Below, one piece after another: positions 34,472 to 44,168 of a stretch of DNA of 64,000 bases (its first letter is position 1; each line of letters begins with the position of its first letter). Position numbers and translations under genes: made by a program. Below the pieces are notes generated by a model. It made no database searches and was not told the origin of the DNA. It saw only the letters and a list, made by a program, of their open reading frames with translations. Origin of the DNA: Bacteroidales bacterium (GTDB lineage Bacteria; Bacteroidota; Bacteroidia; Bacteroidales; UBA932). Location of the stretch: contig JAGAAF010000003.1 of assembly GCA_017615435.1 (NCBI GenBank), forward strand, positions 38,484-102,483, written 5' to 3'.

Positions 34472-36340
34472 ATGAGCTTTATGTATAATCCGTTCCCTTT
34501 CCACGACCTCAAGGCCGTGAACAGGCCGGAACTCAGCAAAAAGACCATCGAATCCATCATCGCGGGCGGCACGCCGAACGTGGTGAAGCAGTTCGTGAAA
34601 GGAATTGCCGACCGGGTGAAGAAGGAAGGTGCGATAGTGGCCTTGGACGGTTACACGACCGCCAAATGGGACCTGTTCATCAGCCTGATGGCCCGCGAGT
34701 GCGATTTACTGGGCCTCCAGTTCGAGAGCGTGGACGCAGCGCAGACCTTCAAGAGCGGTCCTGAGATTGACGCTGTCATCGATCCTATGCTGATCTGGGA
34801 CACCAAGGTCGATCCCACCCTTCTCTACGGCAAGGTCTACCACGGCGGCTACGAAGGTCTGACCGACCCGGCGAAAGAGGCGGCTTTCATTAAGGACCTT
34901 CCGCCCAGGAAAGCGCCGGGCAGGCTGGTCGCGGTCTACGGCTACGGCTGCCTTCGCGACAGCCTCAGGGCGCTTTACGACCTGAAGCTATGGTTCGACG
35001 TCACCCCTATGAACACTATGCTCCGAATCCGCGCCGGCGAGTACGCCAACCTCGGCAAGGAGCACACCGGAATAATCAACCGCACCATACGCCGCTGCTA
35101 CTACTGCGACTTCGAAAACGCAGTGCAGCTCCGCAAGCGCCTGTTCGCCGAAAACGCGATAGACTGGTACGTCCTCGACAACGATCGCGCAAAGCTTCAG
35201 ATGATGCCATTTGCCTCATTTGCAGACATTTGCGCGCAGTTGGTAAAGTATCCCTTCAGGGCAAAGCCCTGCTATCTGGAAGGAGTCTGGGGTGGTTCTT
35301 ATATGAAGAAACTCCGCAATCTTCCCGAGAAAATGCGCAACGCGGCGTGGGTTTTCGACTTCATCCCGATGGAGGTGAGCGTCCAGATCCAGGCCGGCGA
35401 AGAGTTGCTTGATATCAACTACTGCTCGTTCGTGCATAAGGAGGGTATCAGACTGATGGGCGAAAAGTGCGTCCGCAAGTACAAGGGCTACTTCCCTATC
35501 CGTTTCAACTGGGACGACTCCTACCATTCGACGGGCAATATGAGCATCCAGTGCCACTCGGGAGGCCCCTACAACGTCGAGAACTACAACGAATTCGGCC
35601 GTCAGGACGAAAGCTACTACGTCGTCATCACCGGCCACGAAGCCAAGACCTTCATCGGTTTCCGCGACGACGCGGACATCCCCGCCTTCTTCAAGGAGAT
35701 TGAAGCGGCGGACACGGAGCACAAGCCCTGCGACTATATGAAGTACGTCAGCTACGAGGAGAGCAAGCCGGGCCTGCAGGTTATGCTGCCCGCCGGCACC
35801 ATCCACTCCAGCGGCCGCAACCAGGTCATCCTTGAGATAGGCTCCCTCACTATAGGCTCGTACACATACAAGATGTATGACTACCTCCGTCTGGATTTCG
35901 ATGGCAAGCAGCGCCCCATCCACACCCGTCTGGGCGAGCTCAACGTCCGCCAGGACCGCCGCTACAGCGTGATCCACGACCCGAAGAGCCCCGAATACAT
36001 AGTCCAGCAACCCCGTCTTGACAAGCAGGGCGAAGGCTGGCAGGAATACATCCTCGGCGAGAACCCGCAAATGTACATTTCGCTCCGTCGCCTCGAATTC
36101 GAGAAGCAGTGCGAGCAGGACACCAAGGGCGAGAAGTTCCACGTCCTTACCCTCGTGGACGGCGACCGCATCCGTATCCGCAGCGTCGAGCATCCGGAGC
36201 ACTTCTTCGATCTCGACTTTATGGAGATAGCCTGCGTACCGGCCTCTATGGGCAAGTATGTAATCGAAAATCTGGGCAAGGAACCCATCCGCGTCCACAA
36301 AACCTGCCTGCGCGACGGATATGAGAACGACCCTGCTTGA
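34472..36340 (+). CDS. Degenerate kinase-like domain fused to type I phosphomannose isomerase
   Basis: A 622-residue two-part protein. The first part (about 30-270) reads like a P-loop sugar/uridine kinase: a beta strand and loop AIVALDGYTTAKWDL where a Walker A would be, then VAVYGYGCLRD and INRTIRRCYYCDF. The GKS/T lysine is missing, so ATP use is doubtful. The second part (about 330-590) is a PMI-type cupin with the zinc residues in place: IQCHSGG (Q, H), QDESYYVV (E) and LPAGTIHSSG (H). It likely interconverts a sugar phosphate in the PUL pathway. Fusions of this kind occur in Bacteroides PULs. It overlaps the ROK gene by 20 nt. Confidence 0.78.
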   Translation: MSFMYNPFPFHDLKAVNRPELSKKTIESIIAGGTPNVVKQFVKGIADRVKKEGAIVALDGYTTAKWDLFISLMARECDLLGLQFESVDAAQTFKSGPEIDAVIDPMLIWDTKVDPTLLYGKVYHGGYEGLTDPAKEAAFIKDLPPRKAPGRLVAVYGYGCLRDSLRALYDLKLWFDVTPMNTMLRIRAGEYANLGKEHTGIINRTIRRCYYCDFENAVQLRKRLFAENAIDWYVLDNDRAKLQMMPFASFADICAQLVKYPFRAKPCYLEGVWGGSYMKKLRNLPEKMRNAAWVFDFIPMEVSVQIQAGEELLDINYCSFVHKEGIRLMGEKCVRKYKGYFPIRFNWDDSYHSTGNMSIQCHSGGPYNVENYNEFGRQDESYYVVITGHEAKTFIGFRDDADIPAFFKEIEAADTEHKPCDYMKYVSYEESKPGLQVMLPAGTIHSSGRNQVILEIGSLTIGSYTYKMYDYLRLDFDGKQRPIHTRLGELNVRQDRRYSVIHDPKSPEYIVQQPRLDKQGEGWQEYILGENPQMYISLRRLEFEKQCEQDTKGEKFHVLTLVDGDRIRIRSVEHPEHFFDLDFMEIACVPASMGKYVIENLGKEPIRVHKTCLRDGYENDPA

Positions 36341-37115
36341 CATAGGAGGGACATTTATCAAATGCGCCGACGGCCGCCAGATCCCCATCCCAAGCGCCGG
36401 TCCAAAGGAAGCGATTGCCGCCGCCCTTCGCGAAGCGCTGAAGGATTGTGAAGAGCATATCGGCATCGCGATTCCGGGGCCGTTCGACTATCGGAACGGC
36501 ATATTCCGCGCGGACCACAAGTTCGCGGCGGTCAAGGGCGAGAGCTTCCGTGAGCTTGCCGGGCTGCCCGAAACGGCTGACGTGCGCTTCATCCACGACG
36601 TGTGCGCAGTGCTCGAGGGAGCGATACGTGGCGTCCGGAGCGACAGCAACACCGCGCTGGTCACGCTCGGCACCGGCCTGGGCTTCGCCATAGCCCGAAG
36701 GGGCGTGGTCAGATACGGTCCTACCCTCTCCCCCGCGGACGTCATATGGAACCTCCCGTGGGAGGGCGGGATACTTGAAGAAAAGGTCAGTGGCCGTGGG
36801 CTGCGGGCGATCTACGCGGAGCTCGGAGGTGACAGCACCCTCACCGCACGTGATATCGCCGAACAGGCGTTCCACGGCGACCGTATGGCCTTCGAAGCCT
36901 ACGAAAGGATGGGAGCGACCCTGGGAGCGGCCATCAAGGGCCTGCTGCACGAAAACCAGGTGGACACCCTCCTTTTCGGCGGCCAGATATCCCAGTCGTT
37001 AGACCTGATGGAAGACGGACTGCGGAGTCATCTGGGCTATGAAATCAGAATAGCCCGTGCGCCGGAAAAGGCCGTGTTCAAAGGCATAGAAACATTATTT
37101 GAGACAAACCAATAA
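36321..37115 (+). CDS. ROK-family sugar kinase lacking the zinc motif
   Basis: A 264-residue kinase, short for the family (about 300). The phosphate loop DIGGTFIK is at the N-terminus, the catalytic Asp is in FIHDVCAV, and the second nucleotide loop is TLGTGLGFAI. The usual ROK zinc site CxCGxxGC is absent; in its place is SPADVIWNLPWEGG. This suggests a diverged branch with a substrate other than plain glucose. It likely phosphorylates the imported sugar for the neighbouring isomerases. It overlaps the PMI fusion by 20 nt and ends just before susC. Confidence 0.8.
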   Translation: MRTTLLDIGGTFIKCADGRQIPIPSAGPKEAIAAALREALKDCEEHIGIAIPGPFDYRNGIFRADHKFAAVKGESFRELAGLPETADVRFIHDVCAVLEGAIRGVRSDSNTALVTLGTGLGFAIARRGVVRYGPTLSPADVIWNLPWEGGILEEKVSGRGLRAIYAELGGDSTLTARDIAEQAFHGDRMAFEAYERMGATLGAAIKGLLHENQVDTLLFGGQISQSLDLMEDGLRSHLGYEIRIARAPEKAVFKGIETLFETNQ

Positions 37116-37122
37116 CCGATAT

Positions 37123-40100
37123 ATGAGAAATCTGATTAGAAAGACTCTCGTCCTGCTTTTGGGCCTGACGCTGCTGGGAACGCTGTTCCCGGGCGCCGCC
37201 TACGCACAGAGTTTTGACATCACCGGTACCGTTGTGGACGAAACGGACCTCCCCCTTCCCGGTGCGATGGTCACCGTGAAGGGAGAAACCCGAGGCTCGA
37301 TGACCGATGTCGTCGGACGCTTCATCCTTAACAAGGTGAAGCCGGGCGACGTACTGGTCGTGAGCTTCCTTGGCTACGAAGACGAAGAAGTCAAGGTGGG
37401 CACCGCCAAGGACATCCTGGTCAAGCTCGTACCCCAGGAGAATATGCTTGAAGAGGTGGTCAAGGTCGCCTACGGCACCCAGCGCAAAGCTTCCGTCATC
37501 GGCTCCATCTCCTCCATCGATATGGAACAGCTGAAGGTCCCCGTAGGCCAACTGTCGTCCACCCTTGCCGGTAAACTTGCCGGTATCGTGGTCGTGCAGA
37601 GCACGGGTGAGCCTGGCGCGGGCGCTGATTTCTGGATCCGCGGTATGAACACCTTCGGCGACAATGCCAACAAAAAGCCTCTCGTGCTCGTGGACGGTGT
37701 GGAAAGGGATATGGACCTTGTGGATTCTGAAGACATCGCATCCTTCAGCATCCTCAAGGACGCAACTGCAACCGCACTCTACGGTGTGCGCGGAGCAAAC
37801 GGCGTGGTCCTCATCACCACCAAGCGCGGCTCCGAGTCCAAGCCCAAGATCAACTTCAAGGCCGAAACCGGCGTGGTCTCCCCGACCAAACTGCCCGAAC
37901 TGGCGAGTGCCGAGGAGTGGATAGACTACTACAACAGCCTTTACACGTCCACCGGCTCCGAAGCTCCTATAAGCCCCTACGACAGGCAGATGTACCTGAG
38001 CGGCGCGGACTGGGAACTCTACCCCACCGTGGACTGGATCCACACCATCTTCAAGGAGCATAGCACCAGCAGCAGGGCCAACCTCAGCGTGACCGGAGGA
38101 ACCAAGACCCTCCGTTACTATGTGGGCGGAAACTATTATTTCGAGGACGGTATCTTCAACACCAACCAGGACCGCTACGATGCCGGTATGAGCTTCAACA
38201 AGTTCAGCTTCCGCTCGAACGTGGACATCGACATCAGCAAGTCCACCACCATCAGCCTGAGCCTCTCGAACCAGTTCACTGACACCAACTCCCCGAGGGA
38301 GGACAGAAACCTTATCTATCAGAGGACTCTCGCCGCCTCTCCGGTGGGCATCGTCACCGTCTACAACGACGGAACTCTCACCCTCCCGGACCAGGGCTAC
38401 AACCCGTGGAATATGCTGAACAGCCTCGGCTACCGCACCATCAAGAACAATGTGGCCCAAGCGACCCTCTCGCTGACCCAGGACTTCTCCGATATAATCA
38501 CGGAAGGCCTTAAGGCGGACATCAAGTTCAGCTGGGACGCACAGAACAAAACTGTCGTCTACCGCAACATCTCCCCCGCCTATTCAAGGGCTACGGGCCG
38601 CGATGAAGACGGCAACCTCATCTATGAATCCATAAGCGGCGGCAACAACTATATGACCCTGTCCAGTTCCAACGACGGCTGGAACAAGATGAACTTGGAA
38701 GCCGCGCTTAACTACGAGCGCTCCTTCGCCCAGCACAGGGTCAGCGGAATGTTCCTCTTCAGTATGAGAAACCGCACCTGGAACGTTCCCGGAACGGATT
38801 ACATCGGCGCATTCCCCTACAAGACTATGGGTGTGGCAGGACGCGCCACTTACTCCTATGCCGACCGCTACTTCGCCGAGTTCAACTTCGGTTACAACGG
38901 ATCGGAGAACTTCGCTCCGGGTCACCGTCTGGGCTTCTTCCCCTCCTATGCACTCGGTTATATGATCAGCAACGAGCCGTGGTGGGACGACCTGAAGAAC
39001 GTCATCACTATGCTGAAGTTCAAGGCGTCCTACGGCAAGGTGGGCAACGACGAGATCGGCGGCAACGCCCGTTTCGCCTACAACAGCACCATCAACACCT
39101 CCGCAGCCGGGGCCCTGTTCGGCCTGACTCCTTCCAGCAAGGGAGGAATCACCACCGGCCGCGACGGCAACCCCGCAGTGTCGTGGGAAGAGGCCACCAA
39201 GTCCAACGCGGGCTTCGAACTCACCCTCTTCAAGGACCTCCGCTTCGTGTTCGACTACTTCTATGACAAGCGAGACGGCATCTTCGTGCAGAGGCAGTCT
39301 ACCCCCAGCGCAGTAGGTTTCAACGTACAGCAGTGGGTAAACATCGGCAAGATGAAGAACCAGGGCTACGATATGACCCTTGAGTACGAGCACGTGTTCT
39401 CCGGCGGACTCTTCGTGTCCGCGAGGGGCAACTACTCGTTCAACCGCAACAAGATACTCTACGACGACCAGCCCACACCTGTTTGGCCCTATCAGAGCCA
39501 GGCAGGCTTCGCCTACGGCCAGCAGCGCGGTCTGATCGCGGAAGGCCTCTTCGAGAGCGAAGAAGAAATCGCCAACTGGCCCACCCAGAAGTTCGGCACC
39601 GTGCATCCCGGCGACATCAAGTACCGCGACATCAACAACGACGGCGTGGTGGATGTCTACGACAAGGTTGCCATAGGCTACACCACCATCCCTGAAATCA
39701 ACTACGGTTTCGGAATCAGCCTCGGATGGAAGGGTTTCGACGCATCCGTATTCTTCAGCGGAGTCGCGCACGTGACCAGGATCATCAACGGCAACAACCT
39801 CTTCGGCGCCACCGCGGACATCAAGTACGAAGGACAGATCTTCGCCGACGTGGCCCGCAACCGCTGGACTCAGGAGAATCCGGATGTCAACGCTCCTTAT
39901 CCGAGACTCTCGCTCGAAAACGTGACCAACAACCAGCAGGCCAGCACCTACTGGCAGAGGGATATGAGTTTCCTGCGCCTCAAGAACGCTGAACTCGGCT
40001 ACACCCTTCCCAAGAGCATTTCCGGGAAGATAGGTCTCTCCACCACCCGTGTCTACATCCAGGGTGTGAATCTTCTGACAATCTCCAAGTTCAAGCTGTG

Positions 40101-40182
40101 GGATCCGGAGCTCGCCACCGCAAACGGCAGCGCCTACCCCAACATCAAGTCCTACAGCCTCGGTATCAACCTTAACTTCTGA
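37123..40182 (+). CDS. SusC/RagA-type TonB-dependent outer-membrane transporter
   Basis: Outer-membrane importer of oligosaccharides, 1019 residues from the ATG at 37123; a TTG eight codons upstream overlaps the ROK gene and is not needed. The order is a signal peptide (cleavage near AYAQS), an N-terminal carboxypeptidase-regulatory-like domain (about 20-105), the plug (with GVRGANGVVLITTKRG), and a 22-strand barrel ending in YSLGINLNF. The Bacteroidota pattern ...VDGVERDMDLV...EDIASFSILKDATATALYG (given in parts) is present. It pairs with SusD 7 nt downstream. Confidence 0.95.
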   Translation: MRNLIRKTLVLLLGLTLLGTLFPGAAYAQSFDITGTVVDETDLPLPGAMVTVKGETRGSMTDVVGRFILNKVKPGDVLVVSFLGYEDEEVKVGTAKDILVKLVPQENMLEEVVKVAYGTQRKASVIGSISSIDMEQLKVPVGQLSSTLAGKLAGIVVVQSTGEPGAGADFWIRGMNTFGDNANKKPLVLVDGVERDMDLVDSEDIASFSILKDATATALYGVRGANGVVLITTKRGSESKPKINFKAETGVVSPTKLPELASAEEWIDYYNSLYTSTGSEAPISPYDRQMYLSGADWELYPTVDWIHTIFKEHSTSSRANLSVTGGTKTLRYYVGGNYYFEDGIFNTNQDRYDAGMSFNKFSFRSNVDIDISKSTTISLSLSNQFTDTNSPREDRNLIYQRTLAASPVGIVTVYNDGTLTLPDQGYNPWNMLNSLGYRTIKNNVAQATLSLTQDFSDIITEGLKADIKFSWDAQNKTVVYRNISPAYSRATGRDEDGNLIYESISGGNNYMTLSSSNDGWNKMNLEAALNYERSFAQHRVSGMFLFSMRNRTWNVPGTDYIGAFPYKTMGVAGRATYSYADRYFAEFNFGYNGSENFAPGHRLGFFPSYALGYMISNEPWWDDLKNVITMLKFKASYGKVGNDEIGGNARFAYNSTINTSAAGALFGLTPSSKGGITTGRDGNPAVSWEEATKSNAGFELTLFKDLRFVFDYFYDKRDGIFVQRQSTPSAVGFNVQQWVNIGKMKNQGYDMTLEYEHVFSGGLFVSARGNYSFNRNKILYDDQPTPVWPYQSQAGFAYGQQRGLIAEGLFESEEEIANWPTQKFGTVHPGDIKYRDINNDGVVDVYDKVAIGYTTIPEINYGFGISLGWKGFDASVFFSGVAHVTRIINGNNLFGATADIKYEGQIFADVARNRWTQENPDVNAPYPRLSLENVTNNQQASTYWQRDMSFLRLKNAELGYTLPKSISGKIGLSTTRVYIQGVNLLTISKFKLWDPELATANGSAYPNIKSYSLGINLNF

Positions 40183-40189
40183 TGACGAT

Positions 40190-42247
40190 ATGAAAAAGAG
40201 ATATATTTTGGCAATCTTCGCCGCACTGCTTACACTGAGCTCTTGCGACAGCTTCTTCGACATAGACTTCCAGGATCAGCCGACCCTTCCGGAGATATTC
40301 TCCAAAAAGAACACTACGGAAAGATACCTGACCCACCTCTATTCATATCTTCCCCACGACGAGGACACTCACAACGGCACAGGTTACGTTATTCCGCGCT
40401 CTGACGAAGGACTCTTCGGCTTCCTGGGCTACGGTCCCTTCAACAAACTGCGCAGCGGCGACTACAGTTCCGCCGCCTCAGGCGATGTGGCCGAGTTCAA
40501 TGTCTGGAACAAGATGTACATAGGCATCAGGCAGTGTACGATCTTTATGCAGTATGTGGACCTGGACAAGGAAGACAGTGCCAAAGTCCGTGCGGCAATG
40601 GCGGCAGAGGCCCGCTTCCTTCGCGCATTCTACTACTTCTGCCTCTTCAGGCAGTACGGACCGGTGATCATATGGGGCGACGAACTCGCTCCCGAAACGG
40701 CCGAAGGACCCGACCTGGACCGCAACACCGTGGAGGAGAATATCAATTTCATCGTGAGCGAACTGGACAAGGCCGCCCAGGACCTTCCTATGACTCTTTC
40801 GGAAATCGGAGCCAACGATTCCTGGACGGGCAGGGTCACCAGACCGGCTGCACTTGCCCTTAAATCAAGGGTGCTCCTCTATGCCGCTTCCCCGCTTTAC
40901 AACGGACAGGACGGCGGGCTGCTGAGAGGCATCTTCTCCACGAAGAAGAACTACTACGGGAAGAGCATCTATCCCGAATACGACCAGTCAAAGTGGCAGG
41001 ATGCCGCTGACGCAGCCAAGGCCGTGATAGATCTGAACAAATTCTCTCTCTGCACTCCCACCGAAGGAGCCGACGACTTCCAGAGAGCCGCATCCGCCTA
41101 CCAGAACGTCTTCTTCCAGACCTGGAACACTGAAACCATCTGGGGATGGTGGCATCTGGGAATAGGACACACCAACGGAGGATTCGCCACCTGGATCGGA
41201 GCGACCGGTTCATATATGTATGCGACCGTGCCCAACTTCCCTTCGCCGACGATAACCACCTCTTACGAGATGCTGCAGGCCTACACGCCGTCGCTCAAGA
41301 TGGTGGATGCCTATCCTATGGCGGAGACGGGACGTTATCCTGTTCTGGGCTACCAGAAAAACGGCCGTTTCAACGACCTCTCCAAGCCCATCGTGGACGA
41401 TGCTTCAGGTTACAGTGCCGGCAATAGCGGTACTGCCAGCGACTGGGTAGAGAACTACAAGCAACCTGTCGACGCAGACTGGGCACCGGCATTCAAAGCC
41501 CACGTCAGTACCGTAGGCCGCGACGCGCGCTACTACTCCAGCCTCGTGCCGGACGGTTTCTACTGGCCCAGCAACAAGATCAACAAGCGCTGGGTGAGTT
41601 TCAAGAGCACTACCGACCCTATGGTCACGGTGCCCGTGACGAAGTTCGAATCCGCAGCTCTCAACTGGGTCGGCTACGCCTGCCGCCGCTGGTACAAGGC
41701 CAACACCGCCTTCGTTACCGGTTCCGACTTCACGGGCGCGCAGCGCTATGTCTACCCGGCCTTCAGGCTCGCGGAAATCTATCTCAACTATGCCGAGGCC
41801 TGCAATGAAAAGCCGGTCAGAGATGCAGATGAAGCCATCCTCTACCTGGATAAGGTACGCGCCCGCAGCGGCCTCAAAGGCATACGCGCCGCATATCCCG
41901 AAATCAGTTTCAATGATGCTAACGGAACCACCACCATAGCCGGCATCACCCGCACTAACAAGGAGTGGCTCCGCTGGTTCATTCTCCAGGAGCGCTGGTG
42001 CGAATTCGGTATGGAAGCTATGCGCCACTACGATATGTGCCGCTGGCTGCGCGCCGAAGATGAATACCCCGCAAGAGCTTGGACTCTCAATATGAAAGCC
42101 GAGAATTACGAGGATCTCTACACCAGGGTCGACGACATTATGCCTATGGATCCTGCTGACTTCCACTACCGCGACTACTTCTACCCCATCATCTCCACCC
42201 AGCTTGCGGAGATGATCCACTTCACTCAAAACCCCGGATGGGAATAG
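40190..42247 (+). CDS. SusD/RagB-type surface glycan-binding lipoprotein
   Basis: Forms the lid of the SusC channel and binds the glycan at the cell surface. The 685-residue protein has a lipobox at LSSC (C19) with acidic residues just after it, consistent with the Bacteroidota surface-export signal. The TPR-like helical fold is visible in MAAEARFLRAFYYFCLFRQYG (split: MAAEARFLRAF, YYFCLFRQYG) and RLAEIYLNYAEACNE. The C-terminal RWCEFGMEAMRHYDMCRW is typical. It is somewhat longer than most SusD proteins (500-600). The DUF1735-like gene follows after 4 nt. Confidence 0.94.
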   Translation: MKKRYILAIFAALLTLSSCDSFFDIDFQDQPTLPEIFSKKNTTERYLTHLYSYLPHDEDTHNGTGYVIPRSDEGLFGFLGYGPFNKLRSGDYSSAASGDVAEFNVWNKMYIGIRQCTIFMQYVDLDKEDSAKVRAAMAAEARFLRAFYYFCLFRQYGPVIIWGDELAPETAEGPDLDRNTVEENINFIVSELDKAAQDLPMTLSEIGANDSWTGRVTRPAALALKSRVLLYAASPLYNGQDGGLLRGIFSTKKNYYGKSIYPEYDQSKWQDAADAAKAVIDLNKFSLCTPTEGADDFQRAASAYQNVFFQTWNTETIWGWWHLGIGHTNGGFATWIGATGSYMYATVPNFPSPTITTSYEMLQAYTPSLKMVDAYPMAETGRYPVLGYQKNGRFNDLSKPIVDDASGYSAGNSGTASDWVENYKQPVDADWAPAFKAHVSTVGRDARYYSSLVPDGFYWPSNKINKRWVSFKSTTDPMVTVPVTKFESAALNWVGYACRRWYKANTAFVTGSDFTGAQRYVYPAFRLAEIYLNYAEACNEKPVRDADEAILYLDKVRARSGLKGIRAAYPEISFNDANGTTTIAGITRTNKEWLRWFILQERWCEFGMEAMRHYDMCRWLRAEDEYPARAWTLNMKAENYEDLYTRVDDIMPMDPADFHYRDYFYPIISTQLAEMIHFTQNPGWE

Positions 42248-42251
42248 GCCT

Positions 42252-44165
42252 ATGAAAAAGTTATTATTTGTTTTCGCGACTCTCGTCCTTGCCGCATCCT
42301 GCATCGAGGACTCGAGAAACAACTATATGGTTCCGGATTCTCTCTCGCTGGTGTTCAGCGAGCAGGTAGTGCCGGTGTCGGTCTATGCCGGCTCGGCCGC
42401 AGTCACCGTACAGAAATCCGGAATGGGCACCCAGGGGGCGAAAGCCACCCTCGGAGTATCGGCCGATTCGCTGGCTGCGTACAACACCGCCAACGGCACC
42501 GCCTACACCGAACTGGCATCCTCGAAGTACAACTTCTCATCCACGGAATTGGAATTCGGAGCCAGTGACGTGACCTCCAGCGTGAAGGTTGAGTGGACTC
42601 CTTCCACTGTGTTCTCCGCGCTGGACGGCGCCAATTCGGTAATTCCTGTGGTTATTACGGACGCTTCTCCGCTCACGGTGAATTCCAGGCGTAACCTTCT
42701 CCTCCTGAACATCCTCAATTCTACGGTTGGCCTGGTCAACACCCCCGGCCTTGTGAAGATGGCATCGAAGGATAAGGCGCAGGACCTCGAAATCAGTCTT
42801 CAGGTCGCTGTGGACAACCCTCTGCCGATGGATCTGAAAATCACCCTCGCCACCGACGACAGCAAGATCGCGGCCTACAACGAAGCGAACAACACGGAGT
42901 GTACGGCCGCCCCTGCAGGCTTTGTGCAGCTGCCCGCAGAAGGTTATACCCTCACCGCGGGAGCAAGCGACTGCTACTGCGCCGTCACACTCAAGAATTC
43001 CGCTCTCTTCAATGGAAGCGAGATGATTGATTTCGAGAGCATCGCAATTCCCTTCAAGATCAGCGCTACTTCGGAAGACGGCATCGTGATTACCGACAAT
43101 GTCGTCTATCTCGTGGTCAACTCGCCCAATGTGAAGACCGGACTCGTCCGCGTGTGGGGCAAGTTCTGGAAGGACGACAAAGGCTGGGCCGACTCTCTGG
43201 CACCCGATCTGGACGGCAGAGACCGTAGTCTCGCTATCGACGACAACTACGTCTACATCCCGCAGACCTCGGCCGACGTCGCCAACATCCACAAGTTCGA
43301 CCTGCTGAGCGGCTCCTACATAGGGACTCTCCCGGTCAACGATGATATGAAAGCCGGTATCCACTGGGTTTCCTGCGCCCGAATGATGGACAACACGGAT
43401 CCCGCTGTGAACGATGGAAAGGATTTCCTCGTGGTGTGCAACCTCGCGGAAGGCGGCCAGAAACTCTGCTTCACCGCTTATGTCAACAGCACGGACAGCG
43501 CGCCCGTCACCCTTTACAACGTGAATTCCACAAGGCGTTTCGGCGACAAGTTCACTGTCTGGGGCAACTACCAGCTGGGCAAGTTCTTCCTGCGCTCTTA
43601 CGACGACGATGGAATGACGGCACATATCTATCTGCCCGCAAACGCAGAACGTACCGCCGGCAACTACACCGCGGGCATCTGGGGCTGGCTTGAACCTATC
43701 CCGGGCAAACTTCCTCTGGACGATGCCAACAACATCTCGGAGTACAAACTCATTCCGGGACAGACCAGTACGGCGCTCATCAGCACCAATTCCGACGCCG
43801 GTCTTCATCTGCTGAATGACAAGACCCAGGTAGCCGTCTATCCCGGCCTTGCCAGGTGCTTCGGTTTCAACTTCTTCCAGCACAAGGGCCAGGACCTCAT
43901 AGCGTTCGTCTCCCTGTATGACAAGAGCAAACCGAAACTCGTCATCCTGAAGGGCTCCTGGTCTTCTACCGATGCCCTTAAAGACGCTCTGGACACCCAG
44001 AACGTGCTCTATGAAGCCCCGCTTCAGAGCAAGGACGATATGGACGCCGAAGGACTCAGCGGAGCTAATTCCGTGGGCGACTGCTGCGTGCGCATAATAG
44101 ACGGTAAAGTCTATATCGCCGCGATGGCGCAGCGCACCGGTCTCTCCGTGTTCACTATCAACTAG
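42252..44165 (+). CDS. DUF1735-like PUL surface lipoprotein
   Basis: A 637-residue lipoprotein (C17 in LAASC, followed by IEDS). Two beta-sandwich repeats resembling DUF1735 occupy about 25-155 and 165-295; both contain the LAAYN...G-TAY/TEC and 'ELASSKYNFSS / QLPAEGYTL' pattern with similar spacing. The remaining 330 residues form a different beta-rich region, perhaps a propeller, with repeated short strands such as DRSLAIDDNYVYIP and DLLSGSYIGTLPV. Proteins in this position are usually surface glycan-binding proteins. No catalytic motif is seen. Confidence 0.72.
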   Translation: MKKLLFVFATLVLAASCIEDSRNNYMVPDSLSLVFSEQVVPVSVYAGSAAVTVQKSGMGTQGAKATLGVSADSLAAYNTANGTAYTELASSKYNFSSTELEFGASDVTSSVKVEWTPSTVFSALDGANSVIPVVITDASPLTVNSRRNLLLLNILNSTVGLVNTPGLVKMASKDKAQDLEISLQVAVDNPLPMDLKITLATDDSKIAAYNEANNTECTAAPAGFVQLPAEGYTLTAGASDCYCAVTLKNSALFNGSEMIDFESIAIPFKISATSEDGIVITDNVVYLVVNSPNVKTGLVRVWGKFWKDDKGWADSLAPDLDGRDRSLAIDDNYVYIPQTSADVANIHKFDLLSGSYIGTLPVNDDMKAGIHWVSCARMMDNTDPAVNDGKDFLVVCNLAEGGQKLCFTAYVNSTDSAPVTLYNVNSTRRFGDKFTVWGNYQLGKFFLRSYDDDGMTAHIYLPANAERTAGNYTAGIWGWLEPIPGKLPLDDANNISEYKLIPGQTSTALISTNSDAGLHLLNDKTQVAVYPGLARCFGFNFFQHKGQDLIAFVSLYDKSKPKLVILKGSWSSTDALKDALDTQNVLYEAPLQSKDDMDAEGLSGANSVGDCCVRIIDGKVYIAAMAQRTGLSVFTIN

Positions 44166-44168
44166 TGT

